DNA of 5,837 bases from Microbacteriaceae bacterium (lineage in GTDB: Bacteria > Actinomycetota > Actinomycetes > Actinomycetales > Microbacteriaceae). A program made the translations under genes and the position numbers. Of this stretch, positions 1 to 5,597 are shown piece after piece; positions within the stretch are counted from its first letter, which is position 1; each line of letters begins with the position of its first letter. The notes beneath the pieces are model-generated. The model had not been told where the DNA came from, searched no databases, and saw only the letters and a program-made list of their open reading frames with translations. The stretch covers positions 1-5,837 of the forward strand of contig JAAZFP010000182.1 of NCBI GenBank assembly GCA_012511645.1, given 5' to 3'.

Positions 1-135
1 ATCACCAGGCCCACGGGTAGCATCACGGAGTACCTCGAGTCGAAAGCGCGGCGTGACGCCGCAGATCCCACGCGAAGTGCGCCGTCGATTGCCAGCGAAG
101 ACGTGCTGCGCGAACAGCGCGAGGATCGCCTCTAG
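1..135 (+). CDS. Type II antitoxin, C-terminal fragment (VapB or Phd/YefM-like), partial
   Basis: Frame 1 is open from the first base to a TAG at 133-135 and gives 44 residues; the start lies outside the window. The visible part is charged and ends with the motif VLREQREDRL. Comparable acidic/basic tails ending in 'LRExREDR' are common at the C-terminus of actinobacterial antitoxins encoded just before PIN toxins, where the tail wraps around the toxin and blocks its active site. The last base of the stop codon is the first base of the vapC start (TAGTG), which implies translational coupling and a shared transcript. The N-terminal DNA-binding domain that would separate VapB from Phd/YefM is missing, so the family is left open. 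The role is inferred mainly from position and tail character. Confidence 0.7.
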   Translation: MTRPTGSITEYLESKARRDAADPTRSAPSIASEDVLREQREDRL

Positions 136-527
136 TGCTGGTCTACGCAGACACCTCGGCGCTCGTGAAGCTCGTGCTCGCTGAGGCCGAGACACCCGCG
201 CTGCACGACTGGCTTCGAACGCATGAGGCAAGACTGGCAACCAGTGACCTTGCGCGCGCCGAGCTGATGCGGGCCGTGCGGCGGTCAAACCCGCGGTCGG
301 CGCCCGACGTGCGCGAATTGTTCGAGCGGGTCGCAATTATCAGCCTCGACGCTTCTGTCTACGAGGAAGCGGGGCTCATCGCGCCGATGGAGTTGCGCAC
401 GCTCGACGCGATTCACCTCTCAGCGGCGCGACTTTTAGGCGAGCAACTCGACGGCATGCTCTGCTACGACGACCGGCTCAGCGAAGCGGCGGAGTACGCG
501 GGCATCCGGGTGTTCAGCCCTCGCTGA
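135..527 (+). CDS. vapC: VapC-family PIN-domain ribonuclease toxin
   Basis: A complete 130-residue protein, the normal size for VapC. PIN domains are Mg2+-dependent RNases; VapC toxins typically cleave tRNA or rRNA and halt translation unless bound by their antitoxin. The conserved acidic residues are in order: D6 in the opening YADTSALVKL, E43 in the first helical region (ARAEL), D91 in LRTLDAIHLSAA, and D112 in YDDRLSEAA. The fold therefore looks intact and active. The GTG start is supported by GAGGA at 121-125, nine bases upstream, and by the one-base overlap with the antitoxin stop. There is no signal peptide or membrane segment, so it should act in the cytoplasm. The RNA target cannot be read from the sequence. 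It forms a two-gene toxin-antitoxin module with the upstream fragment and shows no functional link to the metabolic genes that follow. Confidence 0.92.
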   Translation: MLVYADTSALVKLVLAEAETPALHDWLRTHEARLATSDLARAELMRAVRRSNPRSAPDVRELFERVAIISLDASVYEEAGLIAPMELRTLDAIHLSAARLLGEQLDGMLCYDDRLSEAAEYAGIRVFSPR

Positions 528-545
528 AGTGACGCGCTTTCAGCG
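522..545. terminator. Weak hairpin between convergent genes, possible terminator
   Basis: CGCTGAA (522-528) and TTCAGCG (539-545) form a 7-bp perfect stem with a 10-base loop, overlapping the vapC stop. On the plus strand it is followed by TCCCTTTAA, only a poor U-tract; on the minus strand no U-tract follows. GTGACG (529-534) could instead pair with CGTCAC (561-566) across the dehydrogenase stop. The position between two converging genes is right for a terminator, but the signal is weak. Confidence 0.3.
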
Positions 546-562
546 TCCCTTTAACCGCTTCG

Positions 563-1714
563 TCACGCGATGCCGAGCTCGCGGGCGATCACGAGCCACT
601 GCACCTCGGTAGTGCCCTCGCCGATCTCGAGAATCTTCGAGTCGCGGTAGTGACGCGCGACCGAGTACTCATTCATGAACCCGTTGCCGCCGAAAATCTG
701 CGTCGCGTCACGCGAGTTATCCATCGCCGCGTCGCTCGCGGTGACCTTGGCCAGCGCTGCGGCAGCCTTGAATGGCTTGCCCGCGTCGCGCAGGCGCGCA
801 GCGTAGTGCCAGGCGAGGCGTGCCGCGTGCACGCGCTGCTGCATGCGGGCGATCATGAACTGGATACCCTGACGCGTCGCAAGCGACGAACCGAACACGG
901 TGCGCGACTTGGCATATTCGACTGATGCCTCGAGGCAGCCTTCGGCCGCGCCCGTGGCGAGCGCCGCGATCGCAATGCGCCCCTCGTCGAGAATGTGCAA
1001 GAAGTTTGCGAAGCCGCGGCCGCGCTCACCCACGAGGTTCTCGGCGGGCACCCGCACATTGTCAAACGTCAGCGGGTGGGTATCACTCGCGTGCCATCCG
1101 AGCTTGTCATAAGCGGGCTCGACGGTGAAGCCGGGGGTACCGTTCGGTACCAGAATCGTCGAGATCTCCTTCTTGCCGTTCGTTTCACCGGTAACCGCGG
1201 TGGCCGTGACGAACCGGGTGATCGGAGTGCCCGAGTTCGTGATGAACTGCTTTGAACCGTTGATGACCCACTCGTCGCCCTCGAGGCGAGCGGTCGTGCG
1301 CGTCGCCCCCGCATCGCTGCCAGCCTCGGGCTCGGTCAGGCCGAAGCCCGCGAGCGCCTTTGCCGCGAGCAGGGCGGGCAGGTGCTCCGCCTTCTGCGCG
1401 TCTGAACCGAAGCGGAAGATCGGCATCGCGCCAAGGCTGACGCCGGCTTCGAGGGTGATCGCAACCGACTGATCCACGCGACCGAGCGCCTCAATCGCGA
1501 GGCACAGCGCGAAGTAGTCGCCGCCCTGGCCGCCCACCTCTTCGGGAAACGGCAAACCAAAGAGGCCGAGCTCGCCCATGCCGGCGACGACATCCATGCT
1601 CAGCGTGTGCGTGCGGTCTGCCTCGTAGGCCTGAGGTGCGACGACACCCTCGGCGAACTCGCGAACCATGCCGGCAAGCGCCTGCTCTTCTTCTGTCAGA
1701 TTGAAGTGCTCCAT
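563..1714 (-). CDS. Acyl-CoA dehydrogenase, short/branched-chain type (FadE19-like)
   Basis: FAD-dependent dehydrogenase introducing a trans-2,3 double bond into an acyl-CoA and passing electrons to electron-transfer flavoprotein. The 383-residue length is typical. The N-terminal helical domain starts at FNLTEEEQ, the middle beta domain carries GFGLTEPEAGSDAG (123-136), and the C-terminal domain carries SRTVFG (270-275), QIFGGNGFMNEY (339-350) and RDSKILEIGEGTTEVQ (357-372). E366 occupies the usual catalytic-base position of medium- and short-chain enzymes. At the alternative position used by isovaleryl-CoA dehydrogenases (LDLER in that family) this protein has LDEGR (242-246), with glycine. 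The reading frame stays open to an ATG at 1813, but the start at 1714 is preferred: GGCGGAGA precedes it at good spacing, the conserved domain begins there, and the extra 33 residues translate the regulatory region. It diverges from the carboxylase operon, so isovaleryl-CoA or another short branched acyl-CoA is the inferred substrate. Confidence 0.93.
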   Translation of the reverse strand: MEHFNLTEEEQALAGMVREFAEGVVAPQAYEADRTHTLSMDVVAGMGELGLFGLPFPEEVGGQGGDYFALCLAIEALGRVDQSVAITLEAGVSLGAMPIFRFGSDAQKAEHLPALLAAKALAGFGLTEPEAGSDAGATRTTARLEGDEWVINGSKQFITNSGTPITRFVTATAVTGETNGKKEISTILVPNGTPGFTVEPAYDKLGWHASDTHPLTFDNVRVPAENLVGERGRGFANFLHILDEGRIAIAALATGAAEGCLEASVEYAKSRTVFGSSLATRQGIQFMIARMQQRVHAARLAWHYAARLRDAGKPFKAAAALAKVTASDAAMDNSRDATQIFGGNGFMNEYSVARHYRDSKILEIGEGTTEVQWLVIARELGIA

Positions 1715-1735
1715 TGCGGTCTCCGCCCGTTTACA

Positions 1736-1751
1736 ATTATCGAGTAGTAAT
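1736..1751. promoter_or_regulatory. Putative operator, dehydrogenase side
   Basis: ATTATC-GAGT-AGTAAT is an imperfect dyad with 6-bp arms and a 4-bp centre. A slightly wider view gives CAATTA (1734-1739) facing TAATTG (1748-1753), a perfect 6-bp pair. Its right half and flank are identical, in inverted orientation, to the site at 1813-1828. It lies about 20 bp upstream of the dehydrogenase ATG, where a bound dimer would block the promoter or early transcript. The architecture suits a TetR-like dimeric regulator, but the family is inferred. Confidence 0.6.
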
Positions 1752-1760
1752 TGAAAAACA

Positions 1761-1789
1761 AGCGTAGACCAATGATTCACTGATGACAA
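1761..1789 (-). promoter_or_regulatory. Candidate promoter of the acyl-CoA dehydrogenase gene
   Basis: On the minus strand, TTGTCA (plus coordinates 1784-1789, five of six matches to TTGACA) is followed after exactly 17 bp by TACGCT (1761-1766), which fits the loose actinobacterial TAnnnT -10. Transcription would start near 1754, at the edge of the operator at 1736-1751. A rival -10 is GATAAT (plus 1736-1741), closer to consensus but with a poor -35; it would place the start near 1729. The choice cannot be made from sequence alone. Confidence 0.35.
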
Positions 1790-1801
1790 GAAGAACAACG
1801 G

Positions 1802-1830
1802 GTGACTTTTCAATTACTATGCAGTAATCT
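1802..1830 (+). promoter_or_regulatory. Candidate promoter of the carboxylase operon
   Basis: GTGACT (1802-1807, four of six to TTGACA) and TAATCT (1825-1830, matching TAnnnT) are separated by 17 bp. The spacer contains most of the palindrome at 1813-1828, so a bound regulator would exclude RNA polymerase. The leader would be about 60 bases. The hexamers are weak individually; spacing and operator overlap are the main support. Confidence 0.35.
1813..1828. promoter_or_regulatory. Putative operator, carboxylase side
   Basis: ATTACT-ATGC-AGTAAT is a perfect 6-bp-arm palindrome with a 4-bp centre. It shares arm sequence and geometry with the dyad at 1736-1751; the two centres are 77 bp apart. 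It sits between the best candidate -35 and -10 elements for the carboxylase operon, a classic repressor position. Confidence 0.65.
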
Positions 1831-1886
1831 GAACGCAGATCGCACCGGAGCGCACCCGCGAGCCGGTATTCCAGCCGTCACCCCAC

Positions 1887-1891
1887 GGAGG
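1887..1891 (+). promoter_or_regulatory. Ribosome binding site fixing the carboxyltransferase GTG start
   Basis: GGAGG, inside CACGGAGGCAG, ends five bases before the GTG at 1897. It is the strongest Shine-Dalgarno match in the window and supports the GTG start. Confidence 0.75.
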
Positions 1892-1896
1892 CAGCA

Positions 1897-3468
1897 GTGA
1901 CAGACCACGCACCTGGCCAACCCAGCTACGCCGAACTCGTCGATGAGCTTCGCGAGCGCCGCGCCGAGATTGCCCTTGGCGGCCCCGAGAAATCGCGCGA
2001 GCGTCACACCGCACGCGGCAAGCTGCTCGCCCGCGACCGCGTGAACGCGCTCGTTGATCCGGGCAGCCCCTTTCTCGAAGTCGCGCCTCTCGCCGCCTAC
2101 GACATGTACGGTGGCGACGCACCGAGCGCTGGCGTCATCGCGGGCATCGGCCTGATCCACGGCCGCCACGTCATGATCGTCGCCAACGACGCGACCGTCA
2201 AGGGCGGCACCTACTACCCACTCACCGTCAAGAAGCACCTGCGCGCGCAAGAGATCGCGGCCGAAAACAGGCTGCCGTGCGTGTACCTCGTCGACTCGGG
2301 CGGCGCGTTCTTGCCCATGCAAGACGAAGTGTTTCCTGACCGCGAGCACTTCGGCCGCATCTTCTACAACCAGGCGCGCATGTCGCGCGACGGCATCCCC
2401 CAGATCGCCACGGTGATGGGGTCGAGCACCGCCGGCGGCGCCTATGTGCCCGCGATGAGCGACGAAACTGTCATCGTGCGAAACCAAGGCACCATCTTCT
2501 TGGGCGGCCCGCCACTCGTCAAGGCCGCCACGGGCGAGATCGTCACAGCCGAAGATCTGGGCGGCGGCGAAGTGCACACCCGCGTCTCGGGCGTCGCCGA
2601 CCACCTCGCCGAAAACGACGAGCACGCCTTGCAGATCGTGCGCGACATCGTCGCGACTCTGCCCGACAACGCTCCCCTGCCAGAGCCGGTCGCCGAGCTC
2701 GTCGCTGACCCCGCTCCGGGATCCATGCTCGACGTCGTGCCCGTGCCCCTCAACGAGCCCTATGACGCCCGCGAAATCATCACGCGCATCGTCGACGGCG
2801 GCGAGTTTCACGAGTTCAAGAAGGAATACGGCACCACGCTCATCACCGCGTTCGCCCGCATTCACGGCCACCGCGTTGGCATCATCGCCAACAACGGCGT
2901 GCTCTTCGGCGAAAGCGCCATGAAAGGCGCCCACTTCATCGAGCTGTGCGACCAGCGTGGCACCCCCCTCGTTTTTCTCCAAAACATCACCGGCTTCATG
3001 GTCGGCCGCGAATACGAGTCGGACGGCATCGCCAAGCACGGCGCCAAAATGGTCAACGCTGTCGCCACCGCGAGCGTGCCAAAGCTCACCGTCATCGTCG
3101 GCGGATCGTTCGGCGCCGGCACCTACTCCATGTGCGGCCGCGCTTACTCGCCACGGTTCCTCTGGCTCTGGCCCGGCGCCCGCGTCTCGGTGATGGGCGG
3201 CCCGCAGGCCGCATCCGTGCTCTCCACCGTGCGCCGCGACCAAATCGAGGCGAGCGGCGGCAGCTGGAGCGCCGACGAACAAACCGAATTCGAAGCCCCG
3301 ATCCGCGAGCAATACGAGCACCAGGGCAGCCCCTACTACTCGACCGCTCGCCTCTGGGACGACGGCATCATCGAACCCGACCAAACCCGTGACGTGCTGG
3401 GCCTCGCCCTCGACGTCGTCATGCGGGCCCCCTTCGACGCGCCGGGCTACGGCGTCTTCAGAATGTGA
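1897..3468 (+). CDS. accD1: Acyl-CoA carboxylase carboxyltransferase (beta) subunit, methylcrotonyl-CoA carboxylase type
   Basis: Transfers the carboxyl group from carboxybiotin, carried by the partner subunit encoded next, to an enoyl-CoA; 3-methylcrotonyl-CoA is the likely acceptor, giving 3-methylglutaconyl-CoA in leucine breakdown. The 523 residues form two crotonase-like halves. The N-terminal half carries TARGKLLARDRV (38-49), the oxyanion region GSSTAGGAYVPAMSDE (175-190) and FLGGPPLVKAATGE (201-214). The C-terminal half carries FGESAMKGAHFIEL (337-350), NITGFMVGREYE (363-374), GGSFGAGTYSMCGRAYSPRF (402-421) and VMGGPQAA (432-439). NITGFMVG, GGAYVPAMSDE and GGPPLVKAATGE are hallmarks of methylcrotonyl-CoA carboxylase beta subunits rather than propionyl- or acetyl-CoA enzymes; geranyl-CoA carboxylase is the nearest alternative. 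The GTG start has a good GGAGG. The stop overlaps the earliest possible start of the next gene (GTGA). The symbol follows mycobacterial naming. Confidence 0.93.
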   Translation: MTDHAPGQPSYAELVDELRERRAEIALGGPEKSRERHTARGKLLARDRVNALVDPGSPFLEVAPLAAYDMYGGDAPSAGVIAGIGLIHGRHVMIVANDATVKGGTYYPLTVKKHLRAQEIAAENRLPCVYLVDSGGAFLPMQDEVFPDREHFGRIFYNQARMSRDGIPQIATVMGSSTAGGAYVPAMSDETVIVRNQGTIFLGGPPLVKAATGEIVTAEDLGGGEVHTRVSGVADHLAENDEHALQIVRDIVATLPDNAPLPEPVAELVADPAPGSMLDVVPVPLNEPYDAREIITRIVDGGEFHEFKKEYGTTLITAFARIHGHRVGIIANNGVLFGESAMKGAHFIELCDQRGTPLVFLQNITGFMVGREYESDGIAKHGAKMVNAVATASVPKLTVIVGGSFGAGTYSMCGRAYSPRFLWLWPGARVSVMGGPQAASVLSTVRRDQIEASGGSWSADEQTEFEAPIREQYEHQGSPYYSTARLWDDGIIEPDQTRDVLGLALDVVMRAPFDAPGYGVFRM

Positions 3469-3485
3469 CCGAGGTGGCGAACACA

Positions 3486-5597
3486 ATGACTGCAACCACG
3501 ACTGAACCATTGGCTTCCACGACCAACCGCGCACCAGGATCCATGTTCGACACCGTGCTCATCGCGAACCGCGGCGAGATCGCGTGCCGCATCATCGAGA
3601 CCCTGCGCGAACTCGGCGTGCGATCGGTCGCCGTCTACAGCGACGCCGACGCGGGATCACGCCACGTCACCCTCGCCGACGTCGCCGTGCGCATCGGCCC
3701 CGCCCCCGCCGCCCAGCGCTACCTCGACATCGAGGCCGTGATCGGCGCCGCCCGCGCCACGGGCGCCCAGGCGATTCACCCGGGCTACGGGTTTCTCGCC
3801 GAAAACGCCGAGTTTGCCCGCGCCTGCGAAACCGCCGGCATCGTCTTCATCGGCCCCACCGCCGAAGCGATCGACGTCATGGGCGACAAGATCTCGGCGA
3901 AGACCGCCGTGGCCACGCGCGATGTGCCGACCGTGCCAGGCATCGCCCGCCCCGGCCTCACCGACGCCGAGCTCATCGCCGAATCAGACGCCGGCGGCTA
4001 CCCGCTGCTCATCAAACCGAGCGCCGGCGGTGGCGGCAAGGGCATGCACGTCGTCGAGCGATCCGAGGATCTGCCCGCGGCGCTCGCCGCCGCGCGCCGC
4101 GAGGCCGCCGCGAGCTTCGGCAACGACGAACTCTTCGTCGAGCGCTACCTCACCACCCCACGCCACATCGAGGTGCAGGTGCTAGCCGACGCGCACGGCA
4201 GCATCATCCACCTGGGCGAGCGAGAGTGCTCACTGCAGCGCCGCCACCAGAAGGTCATCGAAGAGGCGCCCTCACCACTGCTCGACGATGCCACGCGCGA
4301 CGCCATCGGTCAGGCGGCAATCGAGACCGCCAGGTCGGTGGGCTACCGCGGCGCCGGCACGGTCGAGTTCATCGTCGAGGCCACCCGCCCCGACGAGTTC
4401 TTCTTCATGGAGATGAACACCCGCCTGCAGGTCGAGCATCCCGTCACCGAAGAGATCACGGGCGTCGACCTCGTCGCCGAGCAGCTGCGCATCGCCGCGG
4501 GTCAGCCGCTGTCGCTCGAGCAAGACGACATCGTGCTCACGGGACACAGCATCGAGGCGCGCGTCTATGCCGAGGATCCCGCCGCCGGGTTCTTGCCCAC
4601 CGGCGGGTTCGTGCAGCACGTCACTCACCCCACCGGCGACGACGTGCGCGTCGACACCGCGATCGCGTCGGGCCTCACCGTGTCGATCGACTACGACCCG
4701 ATGCTCGCCAAAATCATCACCTGGGGCGAAAATCGCGAGGCCGCTCGCCGCTCGCTCGTGCGGGCGCTGAATGACACCGCGGTGATTGGCTTCGCCACGA
4801 ACCTCGAGTTCATGCGCCTGCTGCTCGAACTGCCCGAGGTGGTCGAAGGCGACCTCGACACCGGGCTCATCGGGCGCGTGCAAGACTCGCTGAGCTATGC
4901 GGTGGCCGGGGATCGCGAGTTTGCCGAGGCCGCGCTGCTGCTTGAGACGGCGGCGGGTGCTGCGAGTGATGTCGACGCTGGGGCTGGCGGTGCTGATGTT
5001 GGCACTCATGCTGGTGCTGGTGCTGGTCTCACTGTGAGCTCAAGTGCAGGCACGCAGCGAGCGCTCACCGGCCCGTGGGCGGGCCGCGGCGGATGGCGCC
5101 TCGGCACCCCCGCCCCCACCACCTACCGGCTGCGCGCTGGCGATGACACCCGCGAGGTGGAGATTGCCGGAGCCGGAACCGGAGCCCGCATACCACGCGA
5201 CGAGGTGCGCCCGCTTGGCGATCACCGATACACGACCGTCGTCGACGGCGTCACGCGCACCGTCACCGCGGTCGTGCGCGGCGAGACCGTGTCGATCGCC
5301 CGCGACGGTGCGCTCTTCGAATTCACCGTTGCATGTGAAACGCACGCGGGCGATGAGGCCGGGTCGAACGATCCTCGACTTGAATCACCCATGCCGGGCA
5401 CCGTCGTGCTCGCCCCCGCCGCGAACGGCTCGCACGTTGAGGTGGGCGACCCCGTCATTGTCGTCGAGGCGATGAAGATGGAGCATGTGCTGCGCGCCAC
5501 CGTCGCCGGCACCGTGTCCCTGCAGGCCTCAGTCGGCGACCAGGTCACCCGCGGGCAGACGCTCGCTACTATCGAATCAGACGAAGGAGCAGCATGA
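3486..5597 (+). CDS. accA1: Acyl-CoA carboxylase alpha subunit: biotin carboxylase plus biotin carrier domain (methylcrotonyl-CoA carboxylase type)
   Basis: Uses ATP and bicarbonate to carboxylate its own biotin, which is then presented to the beta subunit. With 703 residues from this start, the biotin carboxylase domain begins at MFDTVLIANRGEIACR (20-35); visible are the ATP-grasp lysines K135 and K177, the glycine-rich loop PSAGGGGKGM (178-187), E294, the active-site block EMNTRLQVEHPV (309-320) and R359. An Ala/Gly-rich low-complexity linker follows (about 488-520), then a BT-like segment (about 530-615) that should contact the beta subunit. The carrier domain ends the protein, with biotinylation motif EAMKMEH (K664); biotin must be attached by a ligase encoded elsewhere. 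ATG 3486 is chosen because GAGGTGG (3471-3477) lies eight bases upstream. GTG 3465 overlaps the previous stop by four bases but lacks a visible ribosome site; ATG 3543 begins exactly at the conserved domain. The symbol follows mycobacterial naming. Confidence 0.93.
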   Translation: MTATTTEPLASTTNRAPGSMFDTVLIANRGEIACRIIETLRELGVRSVAVYSDADAGSRHVTLADVAVRIGPAPAAQRYLDIEAVIGAARATGAQAIHPGYGFLAENAEFARACETAGIVFIGPTAEAIDVMGDKISAKTAVATRDVPTVPGIARPGLTDAELIAESDAGGYPLLIKPSAGGGGKGMHVVERSEDLPAALAAARREAAASFGNDELFVERYLTTPRHIEVQVLADAHGSIIHLGERECSLQRRHQKVIEEAPSPLLDDATRDAIGQAAIETARSVGYRGAGTVEFIVEATRPDEFFFMEMNTRLQVEHPVTEEITGVDLVAEQLRIAAGQPLSLEQDDIVLTGHSIEARVYAEDPAAGFLPTGGFVQHVTHPTGDDVRVDTAIASGLTVSIDYDPMLAKIITWGENREAARRSLVRALNDTAVIGFATNLEFMRLLLELPEVVEGDLDTGLIGRVQDSLSYAVAGDREFAEAALLLETAAGAASDVDAGAGGADVGTHAGAGAGLTVSSSAGTQRALTGPWAGRGGWRLGTPAPTTYRLRAGDDTREVEIAGAGTGARIPRDEVRPLGDHRYTTVVDGVTRTVTAVVRGETVSIARDGALFEFTVACETHAGDEAGSNDPRLESPMPGTVVLAPAANGSHVEVGDPVIVVEAMKMEHVLRATVAGTVSLQASVGDQVTRGQTLATIESDEGAA
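5010..5027 (+). repeat. In-frame tandem repeat GCTGGT x3 in the linker of the biotin subunit
   Basis: Three perfect copies of the hexamer GCTGGT encode Ala-Gly three times (residues 509-514). They lie in a longer stretch (about 4950-5030) rich in GCT, GGT and GAT codons, unlike the GCC/GGC/GAC use of the rest of the gene. This looks like a slippage-prone flexible linker between the biotin carboxylase and BT domains. Confidence 0.8.
5584..5589 (+). promoter_or_regulatory. Ribosome binding site of the MaoC gene inside the accA1 end
   Basis: AAGGAG ends four bases before the ATG at 5594, a slightly short spacing. Together with the ATGA stop/start overlap it fixes the start and indicates translational coupling. 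Confidence 0.7.

Larger units (their letters stand above)
1715..1896. promoter_or_regulatory. Divergent regulatory region between dehydrogenase and carboxylase operon
   Basis: This 182-bp gap holds the start signals of both divergent transcripts. Its central part (about 1731-1830) is clearly more AT-rich than the coding DNA around it. TAGTAATTGAAAA at 1745-1757 is the exact reverse complement of TTTTCAATTACTA at 1807-1819, so the region is roughly symmetric, with each copy near one gene. No coding sequence is supported inside it. Both genes are probably controlled by one regulator acting here; its gene is not in the window. Confidence 0.8.

Noticed and set aside
1715..1813. 33-residue N-terminal extension of the dehydrogenase from ATG 1813
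   Set aside because: It would translate the AT-rich regulatory region with its inverted repeats, matches no family N-terminus, and is less well supported than the ATG at 1714 with its ribosome site.
1844..1867. ACCGG/CCGGT inverted repeat in the carboxylase leader, considered as an attenuator or riboswitch
   Set aside because: Only five base pairs around a 14-base loop, no U-tract, no competing stem and no resemblance to a known riboswitch.
1810..3534. 574-residue open frame on the minus strand opposite the carboxyltransferase gene
   Set aside because: It is antisense to a gene with unmistakable family motifs. The translation is rich in Val, Ala, Gly, Asp and His with no recognisable domain, as expected from codon bias in high-GC DNA.
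3584..4774. 396-residue open frame on the plus strand inside the biotin carboxylase gene
   Set aside because: Extremely Arg-rich and Pro/His-rich out-of-frame reading of a well-conserved gene; no domain or ribosome site.
4272..5009. 245-residue minus-strand open frame opposite the biotin subunit gene
   Set aside because: Shadow of the real gene; no recognisable motifs and no operon context on that strand.
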